From: Imperialibacter sp040222385 | Lineage (GTDB): Bacteria; Bacteroidota; Bacteroidia; Cytophagales; Cyclobacteriaceae | Length of the DNA stretch: 64,000 nucleotides | Reading direction: 5' to 3' | Assembly: GCF_040222385.1 (NCBI RefSeq) | Contig: NZ_JAVKDF010000010.1 | Location: forward strand, 186,001 to 250,000 | Part shown: one piece after another, positions 35,383-42,691 of the stretch | How the letters are laid out: every line of letters starts with the position of its first letter | Numbering within the stretch: the first letter of the stretch is position 1 | Notes under the pieces: generated by a model | Databases searched by the model: none | Seen by the model: the letters and a program-made list of their open reading frames with translations, nothing else | What the model was told of the DNA's origin: nothing | Translations under genes and position numbers: made by a program

Positions 35383-37245
35383 TCAAGCCTTCAACCTATC
35401 AAGCGCCAGCTGATAGGCTTGATCATAATACTTCGTTAGGGTAGTCCAGTCGAAATACACCGACGTGCTCTCTACCTTGTTTCGCAAGGTGATTCTTTCC
35501 CTCCGGTTCATATTGATGAACTTGTACATTTGGTAAGCAAGCTGGTCGGCCGACTGATTGAAGTTTCTTTTCTGCCGGTTTACCACATAAATCCCGTTGC
35601 TGGCATGGTCTTTCATATTGTGCAATACATAGTCGCCAAACCCAGCCAGGTCGCTTGTGATGGCAGGTACCCCGCTGGCAATACATTCAAGCGGAGTGTA
35701 GCCCCAGGGCTCGTAGTAGCTTGGAAAAACGCCCATGTGGCAACCTCTTACAAACTGGCCATACTCCATGCCAAACAGCGGGTTGGTGGAGTTTACAAAG
35801 TCGGGGTGATACACAATTTTCACTCTGTCATCCTCATGGTTGAGAAGGCTGGACGTTCTAAGGAAGTTAAGGATATCGTCGCCGCCATCGTCTACCAGGT
35901 TGTGAGTGACCACCGGTGGTAATTGATCCGTCTTCCAGCTTTGCAAAAGTCTTCTGTAGCGCAATCTCCAATAGTCATCAACAAAGTCGTTGAGCATGGG
36001 TAAACGGTGGTCGCTGCTGGAGGCGGCCGAGTAGAACAATCTTTCGCCCACCTGTTTCTTGATAGCATCTGTTGTTTGGCGCAACTCTTCGAGCACAGCC
36101 CGGCTATGCAGAATGTCGGAGTTGATGCTGTGGAATGGCTGCTTTGTAATGAAAAACATGACAACCGTCATTTCGCTGCCTTCATTTTTCAGCCTCCAGT
36201 TGAGGCGAGCCAGCGCCTCAAGTGCCAGGTCGAACCCCTTGTTTTTGTATTCATACCTGCCCGAGGTAAAGAAATACAGTGTATTGTCTAGGTCAAAAGT
36301 GTAGCTCTTGAAGAAGTGAGCCATAGCAAACTGGTGTATTTTTTCTTTGTACTCCCGGTGAAGGTTCTGGAATTCATGCAGTGCCTCAAACCGTTGATTG
36401 TTAATGCCGTTGGGCAGGATTACATCGGGCGTTCTGCCAAGCAGGTACTTGCACTCCTGCGCTGTAACGTCAGAAACTGTGGTGAACACCTGAGCTCCGT
36501 GAGCCGCTGCTCTTTCCAGGTTGGCGATGGCCTCTACGTTGAAATTGGTTGCCTCTTTGGACCAGTCCATGAATGGGAGGTGCTGGTAGAAGTCGGCACT
36601 GTTCATGGCAAGGTAGCGGCCCAGTAAGGTGGCATGAGTTGTAAACACCGTGGATATCGGCATTTTCTGCCTTCTGATATCCGGAATGCACGACGCAGCC
36701 ATCCACTCGTGGAAGTGCGCTATGATTTTTTTCTTTTTGGCAACACCAAGCGATAGCTCATCAAGGAAGATTTTAACGCACTCTCCAAAGGCAACTACCT
36801 GGTCAATCAGGTGATCCTCGGCAGGCGTGGTGATGCCATGGTGTTCCCACAGTAAGTATTTGATTTCACCAAGCTTGTTCCAAATGCTGCCAAGGTTAAA
36901 TAGAACAGCTTTTGGGCGCCCTGTCACAAGCCAATGGCCATAGTGTACTTCAAATCCCTTTTCCCGCATTTTAAGAACGGCCTTACCAAAAGGGTCAGAG
37001 AAATCGTCAATTGGGTCAAATTCAGCTGATACCTGGTGCTTAAAGTACGGCCCCAGCAGGCAGTAGTTGTCTCCCCATTTGGGCATGGTGGCCGGTACCT
37101 TGGAGCGTATTACTGTATAGATTCCACCCACCTGATTAAGGACCTCCCAGGCTATCTCCACAAGAAGGGTGTCTTTCATTTCCTTTTTGCCAATTCTCTT
37201 TAATGCTTTTACAGCTTTTGCTTCCTGGCCTTTGGTCGTGCTCAT
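35383..37245 (-). CDS. GT3-type glycogen synthase
   Basis: A 620-residue retaining glycosyltransferase that resembles the eukaryotic-type family GT3 more than bacterial GlgA. N-terminal EIAWEVLNQVGGIYTVIRSK, HFHEWMAASCIPDIRR, PNGINNQRFEALHEFQ, SGRYEYKNKGFDLALEAL and EPWGYTPLECIASGVPAI (catalytic Glu region) support this. The product would extend alpha-1,4-glucan chains in the cytoplasm, with UDP- or ADP-glucose as donor. No branching enzyme or phosphorylase gene is nearby. A short Lys-rich N-terminal extension precedes the catalytic region. Confidence 0.87.
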   Translation of the reverse strand: MSTTKGQEAKAVKALKRIGKKEMKDTLLVEIAWEVLNQVGGIYTVIRSKVPATMPKWGDNYCLLGPYFKHQVSAEFDPIDDFSDPFGKAVLKMREKGFEVHYGHWLVTGRPKAVLFNLGSIWNKLGEIKYLLWEHHGITTPAEDHLIDQVVAFGECVKIFLDELSLGVAKKKKIIAHFHEWMAASCIPDIRRQKMPISTVFTTHATLLGRYLAMNSADFYQHLPFMDWSKEATNFNVEAIANLERAAAHGAQVFTTVSDVTAQECKYLLGRTPDVILPNGINNQRFEALHEFQNLHREYKEKIHQFAMAHFFKSYTFDLDNTLYFFTSGRYEYKNKGFDLALEALARLNWRLKNEGSEMTVVMFFITKQPFHSINSDILHSRAVLEELRQTTDAIKKQVGERLFYSAASSSDHRLPMLNDFVDDYWRLRYRRLLQSWKTDQLPPVVTHNLVDDGGDDILNFLRTSSLLNHEDDRVKIVYHPDFVNSTNPLFGMEYGQFVRGCHMGVFPSYYEPWGYTPLECIASGVPAITSDLAGFGDYVLHNMKDHASNGIYVVNRQKRNFNQSADQLAYQMYKFINMNRRERITLRNKVESTSVYFDWTTLTKYYDQAYQLALDRLKA

Positions 37246-37388
37246 AGTAGGGTGCTTAGTAGGTATATATGTAGGGTCTCCAATGCGCTAGGTAAATTAT
37301 AACTATTTTTTTAAGGAAGAAATTACTGAGCCAGTATTGAGTGGTAAAATCATCAATAGGAAAAATTGTTTCCATATTTCTTCATTAG

Positions 37389-37407
37389 GCACTATTTTAA
37401 ATAGTGC
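37389..37407. repeat. 19-bp palindrome upstream of the glycogen synthase gene
   Basis: GCACTATTT (37389-37397), one central T, then AAATAGTGC (37399-37407): a perfect 9-bp inverted repeat without room for an RNA loop, so more like a DNA-binding site than a hairpin. It lies 144 bases before the glycogen synthase start codon. Confidence 0.6.
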
Positions 37408-37704
37408 TCATATGAAAGGGTTTTTCACTTGGGAGTGAGTTTTGCGTTCAGCGCCGACTGGCTGATTGTTTTGACCGGTGTTGCCACCATGTCTGCCCGA
37501 TCAACAAATTTTGCAATCGTTTGCGCTATAAATTTTATATTTTTATATAGAGCCGATATGTGGAAATTTTTATGTAATCTTTTATGAATATATTTTCTTT
37601 GTCCTCCATATAGTATTTTTTATCATGGCCTGTTATTTTATATAACATCCATGTACGTATTAATTTTTGTTGACAGCAAAAATATTTTTTTGCCCTCTCC
37701 CCAT

Positions 37705-37739
37705 TTTGATTTTCTCCTACCAACAAAATGCTATATTTG
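37705..37739 (+). promoter_or_regulatory. Possible promoter of the HNH gene
   Basis: TTTG (37705-37708) and TATATTTG (37732-37739) with 23 bases between them, at the upper limit of normal spacing, 93 bases before the start codon. The -7 element is a full match. Confidence 0.45.
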
Positions 37740-37831
37740 AAATATTCTCTTCAAACGGGGGTAATTGACCGTCGTTATTGAAGTATTTATAAAATAGACA
37801 ACATTAGTTTAAGATTTTACTAACACACGCT

Positions 37832-38380
37832 ATGAGCATTCAAAGAATTGAACGTATAGAAGAGGTGTGGAAGCCCATTGATGAATTTTCGAACTACGAA
37901 GTATCCAATAGGGGTCGTATCAGAAGCAAAGACCGTGAGACTTTTCACCGGGGAAGCCAAACTATGATGAAGGTGAAAGGCAAGGTGATGAAGCAAAGGT
38001 GGAACAAATCGTGCAAGTGTTTTTTTCTGGATCTTCTCAATGATGACGGGAAGAGGAGAACTGTTTACCCGCACAAGGAAGTTGCAAAGGCCTATTGTAT
38101 CAATGTTCTTCCGGATGAATACAATATGATTATTCATCTTGACAATAATCCCCGTAATAACGACTCGACCAACCTGGAGTGGGTAAGTTCTTCCGAACAT
38201 ATGGCTTTCCAGTTTGAAAACGGAAACAAAGACAACTACAAGGTTTGGAAGATCAGGAAGCGACGCTACAAGAATGGATTTAAGCCGGATACCACATTTA
38301 AAGGACGTCCGAGAAAAGACGAGGTTTATGTTGACAGCGAGGTGGAAGTGGAGGAGGAAATGCTTGAGGCAGTAGAATAA
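37832..38380 (+). CDS. NUMOD4-HNH family putative endonuclease
   Basis: A 182-residue protein. The N-terminus EVWKPIDEFSNYEVSNRGRIRSK is a NUMOD4 domain, the DNA-binding unit of homing and phage HNH nucleases. The HNH_3-type core follows: YPHKEVAKAY, IIHLDNNPRNNDSTNLEWVSSSEH with the His and paired Asn residues in place. After a basic segment (KIRKRRYKNGF) comes a strongly acidic tail (DEVYVDSEVEVEEEMLEAVE). No intron, intein or phage genes are adjacent and the flanks are AT-rich, suggesting a solo, mobile or domesticated nuclease. Confidence 0.85.
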   Translation: MSIQRIERIEEVWKPIDEFSNYEVSNRGRIRSKDRETFHRGSQTMMKVKGKVMKQRWNKSCKCFFLDLLNDDGKRRTVYPHKEVAKAYCINVLPDEYNMIIHLDNNPRNNDSTNLEWVSSSEHMAFQFENGNKDNYKVWKIRKRRYKNGFKPDTTFKGRPRKDEVYVDSEVEVEEEMLEAVE

Positions 38381-38778
38381 AAAAAAGAAGGGCTTGTGCC
38401 CTCCCTTTTCCATCAACCAACCGTAAACTAAAAACTATATCCTTTTGCCAGTATGCGGGTGTTAAGTAACTGCTTAAAACCCCGAGACACAGGAGTATAT
38501 TTTAACCTTGAGATTCGTGGCAGAGTAGATTTTTCCGTTGTTGTCGTTCAGCATCCACTTTGCGTATTGTTATTTTCTATTTTGAGTTCTTGACCTTTGT
38601 GTCTGCCTGATTGCAGACACCTGTAAATAGCCAAACGACGTGCCAACTTTTGTAAGTATTTGAGAAACAATTGTTTATGTCATAGGTGGGAAATATTATC
38701 CTGGCGGACTGTCCGAAAATGATACAAGTATAGGCCGGTGATGTACAGTACAACTATTAAAAATGGTTTTACGTACCA
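38381..38778. other. Gap between convergent HNH and FabH-like genes
   Basis: 398 bases without a recognisable gene. A weak hairpin with AGGGC/GCCCT arms at 38389-38402 follows the HNH stop and could be its terminator. An 8-bp perfect inverted repeat GTGTCTGC/GCAGACAC spans 38599-38620 with a six-base spacer; neither side is followed by a T-tract. Confidence 0.6.
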
Positions 38779-39726
38779 CTATTCTTTCACGAGGAGCATG
38801 GCGCCGTAGCTATAGCCACCACCAAAAACAGTCACGACTATTTTGTCTTCGTTTTTGAACTCATGCCAGTGCTCGGATATGCCAATTGCAGCACCTGCGC
38901 ACCCGGTGTTGCCAAGGTACTGTACGTTTGAAATAGCTTTCTCAGGTGATAGCTTTAGGTTTTCCGCCACATTCTTTGTTATCCTGTGGTTGGCCTGGTG
39001 GGGAATCAGATAAGAAAGATCATCAAGTGTGTAGTTATTCCTTTCAATGATGTCTCTGGTGGCCGATGCCATATAAGAACAGGCGTTTAGAAACACATCT
39101 TTTCCATAGGGCATTTCAATACCACCGTGGAGGGGTCTCAAAGTAACTCCCTCCAGGCCCCTTCCCACATGGGCGGCACCTCTGGTGAAAATTTCTTTCA
39201 CAGCCAAACTTGGAGTAGTTGGCTTGTCTTTGGTCACCAGCAAGGCACTGGCACCATCACCCCAAAGATGGCCGGCTTTGTGGTCATGTTCGTTGTGGTA
39301 GGCCGTGTTATGCTCGGAAAGGACAACAAGCGCATTTTTTGACTTTCCCATTGCCATATAACCCTCCACAATCTCCATGGCGTTGAGGAACGAAGAGCAG
39401 GCAGATGAAATGTAGACCACTGCTGCATTCGTTGCATTGAGGTAATGCTGTGTCTTGTGGGCAAGTGTAACGATGGTGTCGTAAGGAGTGTAAGAAGCGC
39501 CTACGATCAGATCGACTTGCTGAAGAGGAAAATCTATTTGTTTTTCGAGCGCTTTGACGGCCTCAAGAGCCATTGTTGCCGTGTTTTCTTCCACACCGGC
39601 CTTTCGCCTTTCAGAAATGCCAGTCCTTTCAACGATCCACTCGTTTGTAAGGCCGTTTAGATCGGCGAAGTATTGATTCGTAACTCGCTGGCTGGGAATA
39701 TAATGTGAGATATCTCTAATGTACAT
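38779..39726 (-). CDS. FabH-like 3-oxoacyl-ACP synthase III family protein
   Basis: A 315-residue thiolase-fold ketosynthase of the KAS III type. The catalytic triad is readable: Cys 110 in SSACSSF, His 243 in IPHQANHRI and Asn 273 in LGNTGCAGAA. It begins IRDISHYIPSQRVTNQYF with no signal. The start of a fatty acid or related chain by condensing acyl-CoA with malonyl-ACP is the family role. No fatty-acid genes lie beside it, so it may be a second KAS III with special substrate use rather than the main FabH. Confidence 0.87.
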   Translation of the reverse strand: MYIRDISHYIPSQRVTNQYFADLNGLTNEWIVERTGISERRKAGVEENTATMALEAVKALEKQIDFPLQQVDLIVGASYTPYDTIVTLAHKTQHYLNATNAAVVYISSACSSFLNAMEIVEGYMAMGKSKNALVVLSEHNTAYHNEHDHKAGHLWGDGASALLVTKDKPTTPSLAVKEIFTRGAAHVGRGLEGVTLRPLHGGIEMPYGKDVFLNACSYMASATRDIIERNNYTLDDLSYLIPHQANHRITKNVAENLKLSPEKAISNVQYLGNTGCAGAAIGISEHWHEFKNEDKIVVTVFGGGYSYGAMLLVKE

Positions 39727-39806
39727 GTATCCTGTGTGCTAGGATTTTGCCTCAAAATAAACACTTTCGGGTCTATTAACCTTGTTATTTTTTATGTTTG
39801 GCTACA

Positions 39807-39842
39807 AAAAACAAACCGGACAGTAGTCTGCCCGGTTGTTTA
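39807..39842 (-). terminator. Minus-strand intrinsic terminator behind the 47-aa ORF
   Basis: On the minus strand, AAACA, ACCGG and CAG arms pair with their complements (one bulge, one mismatch) around a four-base loop and are followed by TTTTTTG. It lies about 80 bases after the stop of the small ORF and upstream of the FabH-like gene, so it would end a separate small transcript. Confidence 0.65.
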
Positions 39843-39920
39843 GAGATTGATTAGTCCTTAGTCAGAATTTATTTTTGAGTTTTTCTTTTTTAGGTCGCTT
39901 TAACGACCGCCATTTCGTCA

Positions 39921-40064
39921 TTATCTTTTGGCAACCTGATGGGTTAAGTTGTGCTTGGCATTAGCTGATGGTTGATCCTGGCTAGCCTCCCACAGTATTG
40001 TCAGGCCCAGCACGATTGCCAGACTAGCCCACACATTTTTACTGAGTAACATTTGCCGTAACAT
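39921..40064 (-). CDS. Putative 47-aa single-helix membrane microprotein
   Basis: An ATG-started frame of 47 codons. The product begins MLRQMLLSKN, has one hydrophobic helix (VWASLAIVLGLTILW, residues about 11-25) and a polar tail ending HQVAKR; positive charges before the helix predict N-in orientation. A minus-strand terminator follows at 39807-39842, and an operator-like inverted repeat overlapping a -7-like element lies about 70 bases upstream. These surroundings make it better supported than a random frame, but no homologue is known to me. Met 5 is an alternative start. Confidence 0.5.
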   Translation of the reverse strand: MLRQMLLSKNVWASLAIVLGLTILWEASQDQPSANAKHNLTHQVAKR

Positions 40065-40375
40065 TTCATTTAAAATTTGATGTCCTGATTATTTTGAGTT
40101 GTTGACCTGTAACATGTTAGCCAATTGCTATGCCAAAAATAGCAAATACTTGGTAATCAGTTATTTGAATATTTATAGCGAACTGTCTGTGTCCGTTTTT
40201 GTAACACTTTTCTTTCAGGAGTGTACAGCTTTGTTGTTAAACTTGTAGTTTTAGCTGACCAGCAAACCGGCTATAGCCTGTGAATCCGCAGCCGGGAAAT
40301 TACTTGGGACTTACTTTCATGGAAAATTCTCCAGGTTTTGGATCAATTTTCATAAATTCAGGAAACAACATCCGT

Positions 40376-42070
40376 ATGATCTCGACTGAAGCAATTGAAA
40401 TTCCTGAAAATATCAGGTCTAAGTATGATCCAAGATCACTCGTAGAATGGTTTTTTCATTGGGAAAAAGAGACACCTGATCGTGTTTTTTTACGACAACC
40501 CAATGGGGATCAATGGATCGAATACACCTGGAAACAAGTGGGGGATGAGGCCCGCAGAATGACTTCTTATTTAAAGAGCCAGGGCCTTGTAAAGGGAGAC
40601 CATGTTGGGTTGATTTCCAAAAACTGCTCCCACTGGATTATTGCCGACCTGGCGATCATGATGGGCGGTTATATCTCAGTTCCCCTATACCCAAATCTGG
40701 TAGGCGAGCAGCTGAACCAGGTGCTGGAACACAGCGAAGTGAAGCTGCTTTTTGTTGGAAAAGTAGATGAGTGGGACAGTATGAAGAAGGGTATTCCTGA
40801 AACACTGCCTTGCCTGACTTTACCTGAAAGCCATGTAGACGACTACGACAAGTGGCAGGACATTATCGCAAAGAATGATCCTTTGACAGAAAGCAATATT
40901 CCGGATGAGCTGGATTTGTGCACCATTATTTACACATCGGGAACGACCGGTTCGCCGAAAGGTGTCATGTATAACCACAAGCAACTGAAGTTCACTGCCG
41001 CTGCCGCAAAGTATGTGATAAATTTTGGAGATAAGCGTCATCGTTATTTCTCCTACCTTCCATTGTGCCATGTGGCAGAGCGAATGATTATTGAGTTGGG
41101 TGCCCTCCATTGTGGCGGAGTTATTTCATTTGCTGAATCGTTGGATACGTTCATGCAGAACCTTTCAAATGCACAGCCCACCATGTTTTTTGCCGTGCCT
41201 CGTATCTGGACCAAATTTCAAATGGGCGTTTGGGAAAAAATGCCACAGTCGAGGCTGGATTTTCTATTGAAGCTGCCAATTATTTCAGGAATTGTGAAAA
41301 AGAAAATTCGGACGGGCCTTGGTCTCAATGAGGCAGAGTATTGCCTTACTGCCGCCGCTCCCTGTCCACCGTCACTCCACAAGTGGTACAATGCGCTGGA
41401 CATTCAGTTGCTTGAGCTGTACGGTATGACGGAAAACGTTGGTGCCTGCACGCTGATGCACCCTGACGATGTTAAAATGGGTACTGTTGGCCTGCCTTAT
41501 CGTGGTTCTGAACTCAAAATAGAGGCTGAAACTGGTGAGATTCTTATGAAGGCTCCATGGTTGATGCAGGGATACTATAAAGAACCTGCAATGACAGCTT
41601 CGGTGCTTAAAAATGGTTGGCTGCATACAGGTGACATGGGAGAGATTGACAGTGATGGTTTCCTGAAAATTACGGGTCGGGTGAAAGACACTTTTAAAAC
41701 AGCCAAAGGCGAATACATAGTGCCGGGGCCTATTGAATGGGGTTACTCGCTCAATGGATTCATAGAACAAATATGTGTTTTGGGCAGGGGGCTCCCGCAG
41801 CCAGTGGCATTGGTGGTGATTTCAGACAAGGCGCTTAAAAAGAATAGAGCTGAAATAGAAAAATCGCTTGCGGATACCATGAACATGGTGAACAAGGATT
41901 TGGTAGATTACGAAAGGGTGAGGAAGGTGATTGTGATGAAGGAGCCCTGGACAATGGAAAATGGCATATTGACGCCCAAAATGAGCATAAAAAGAAATGT
42001 TTTAGAGGGGAAATACGAAGAAAATTTGCAAACTTGGTACGCAACAGAGAATACTGTCATCTGGACATAA
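40376..42070 (+). CDS. Long-chain acyl-CoA synthetase-like AMP-binding protein
   Basis: A 564-residue adenylate-forming enzyme. Motifs: IIYTSGTTGSPKGVMYNH (P-loop, A3), YLPLCHVAERM, LLELYGMTENVG (A5), GWLHTGDMGEID (A7) and ITGRVKDTFKTAKGEYIVPGPIE with the catalytic Lys region. It would activate fatty or similar acids to acyl-CoA via an acyl-AMP. I chose ATG 40376 (MISTEAIEIPENIRSKYD) because that is where family-like sequence begins; in-frame starts at 40319 (ATG) and 40280 (GTG) are possible. A strong terminator follows. Confidence 0.9.
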   Translation: MISTEAIEIPENIRSKYDPRSLVEWFFHWEKETPDRVFLRQPNGDQWIEYTWKQVGDEARRMTSYLKSQGLVKGDHVGLISKNCSHWIIADLAIMMGGYISVPLYPNLVGEQLNQVLEHSEVKLLFVGKVDEWDSMKKGIPETLPCLTLPESHVDDYDKWQDIIAKNDPLTESNIPDELDLCTIIYTSGTTGSPKGVMYNHKQLKFTAAAAKYVINFGDKRHRYFSYLPLCHVAERMIIELGALHCGGVISFAESLDTFMQNLSNAQPTMFFAVPRIWTKFQMGVWEKMPQSRLDFLLKLPIISGIVKKKIRTGLGLNEAEYCLTAAAPCPPSLHKWYNALDIQLLELYGMTENVGACTLMHPDDVKMGTVGLPYRGSELKIEAETGEILMKAPWLMQGYYKEPAMTASVLKNGWLHTGDMGEIDSDGFLKITGRVKDTFKTAKGEYIVPGPIEWGYSLNGFIEQICVLGRGLPQPVALVVISDKALKKNRAEIEKSLADTMNMVNKDLVDYERVRKVIVMKEPWTMENGILTPKMSIKRNVLEGKYEENLQTWYATENTVIWT

Positions 42071-42101
42071 CTTTTCTGTTTTGTGCTTATCAATTTCAGG
42101 G

Positions 42102-42134
42102 ACCCTGTTGAATCTTTCAGCAGGGTTCTTTTTT
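42102..42134 (+). terminator. Intrinsic terminator after the acyl-CoA synthetase gene
   Basis: ACCCTGTTGAA (42102-42112) pairs with TTCAGCAGGGT (42116-42126, one G-U pair) over loop TCT and is followed by TTCTTTTTT. Confidence 0.9.
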
Positions 42135-42160
42135 GCAAAAAAAAACGATTTTGATAAATG

Positions 42161-42679
42161 TTACAGGTCTGAAAGTGCTCTCAGAAGCTTCTTCGGAAGG
42201 TTGCAATTCTCCTCGCCAAAGTGCCTTGTGTCCACTAACTCGAAAATCTTCCAGTTGCCATCTTTGTCTTTGAATAGAAGAAAAGCATCGACACCACAAT
42301 GTGAAAATTTGTCGCCAGCGAAGAAGGCGTACTTAGTCCAAACCTGGGCCAGCCTGCCATCTATTTCTACCCTGATATCCCAAAGTGGTTCATCGTACAT
42401 GACTTCCCTGGGTTTAGCCATGGCCTCAAAAAATTTGGTCATATCATCTGACCTGAGACTTTCTTTTCCAGCCTCTCTGTCCATTACGGTATGAAGCTGT
42501 GCATTGGGTGTAAACATTTTGTGGTAGCCGGTGGTGTCAGCCTTCCTCATGCCTTCAAACATGTTGAAAACCACTGAAAGCACCTCCTTCTGATCGGCCG
42601 AAAACTTGGTTTTCTTTTGTGCTGTTGCCGAACTGGCTGCACACACGATTATTGCTGCGATGGCCAAAAAACGATTCAT
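42161..42679 (-). CDS. Exported NTF2/SnoaL-like protein (DUF4440 type)
   Basis: A 172-residue secreted protein with a clear signal peptide (MNRFLAIAAIIVCAASSATAQ, residues 1-21, read with one residue over the cut). The mature domain shows the NTF2-like cone pattern: VVFNMFEGMRKADTTGYHKMF, then LHTVMDREAGKESLRSDD, AQVWTKYAFFAG and WKIFELVDTRHFG. Function unknown; such proteins are common in Bacteroidota envelopes. It lies 12 bases after the ABC permease gene and may be cotranscribed with it. Confidence 0.82.
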   Translation of the reverse strand: MNRFLAIAAIIVCAASSATAQKKTKFSADQKEVLSVVFNMFEGMRKADTTGYHKMFTPNAQLHTVMDREAGKESLRSDDMTKFFEAMAKPREVMYDEPLWDIRVEIDGRLAQVWTKYAFFAGDKFSHCGVDAFLLFKDKDGNWKIFELVDTRHFGEENCNLPKKLLRALSDL

Positions 42680-42691
42680 AGTTGGGTTAAA

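Larger units (their letters stand above)
37246..37831. other. AT-rich gap between the glycogen synthase and HNH genes
   Basis: 586 bases with no convincing gene. It holds a 19-bp palindrome at 37389-37407, a promoter-like pair for the HNH gene, and long T/A tracts (37530-37690). A GTG-started 50-codon frame at 37435-37587 is partly hydrophobic but has no support beyond being open. Confidence 0.6.
39727..40375. other. Gap holding a minus-strand small ORF unit
   Basis: 649 bases between divergent FabH-like and acyl-CoA synthetase genes. It contains the 47-aa frame (39921-40064) with a terminator at 39807-39842 on the same strand, and an inverted repeat TTGCTAT-N7-ATAGCAA (40125-40145) that overlaps a minus-strand TATTTTTG element (40141-40134). 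Nothing else is recognised. Confidence 0.6.

Noticed and set aside
37535..37726. 63-codon minus-strand frame in the AT-rich gap
   Set aside because: Low-complexity Lys/Tyr/Ile composition expected from AT-rich DNA; no start context or terminator.
37820..38416. 198-codon minus-strand frame opposite the HNH gene
   Set aside because: It is the exact shadow of the NUMOD4-HNH gene, whose plus-strand product has clear domains; the minus-strand product has no recognisable features.
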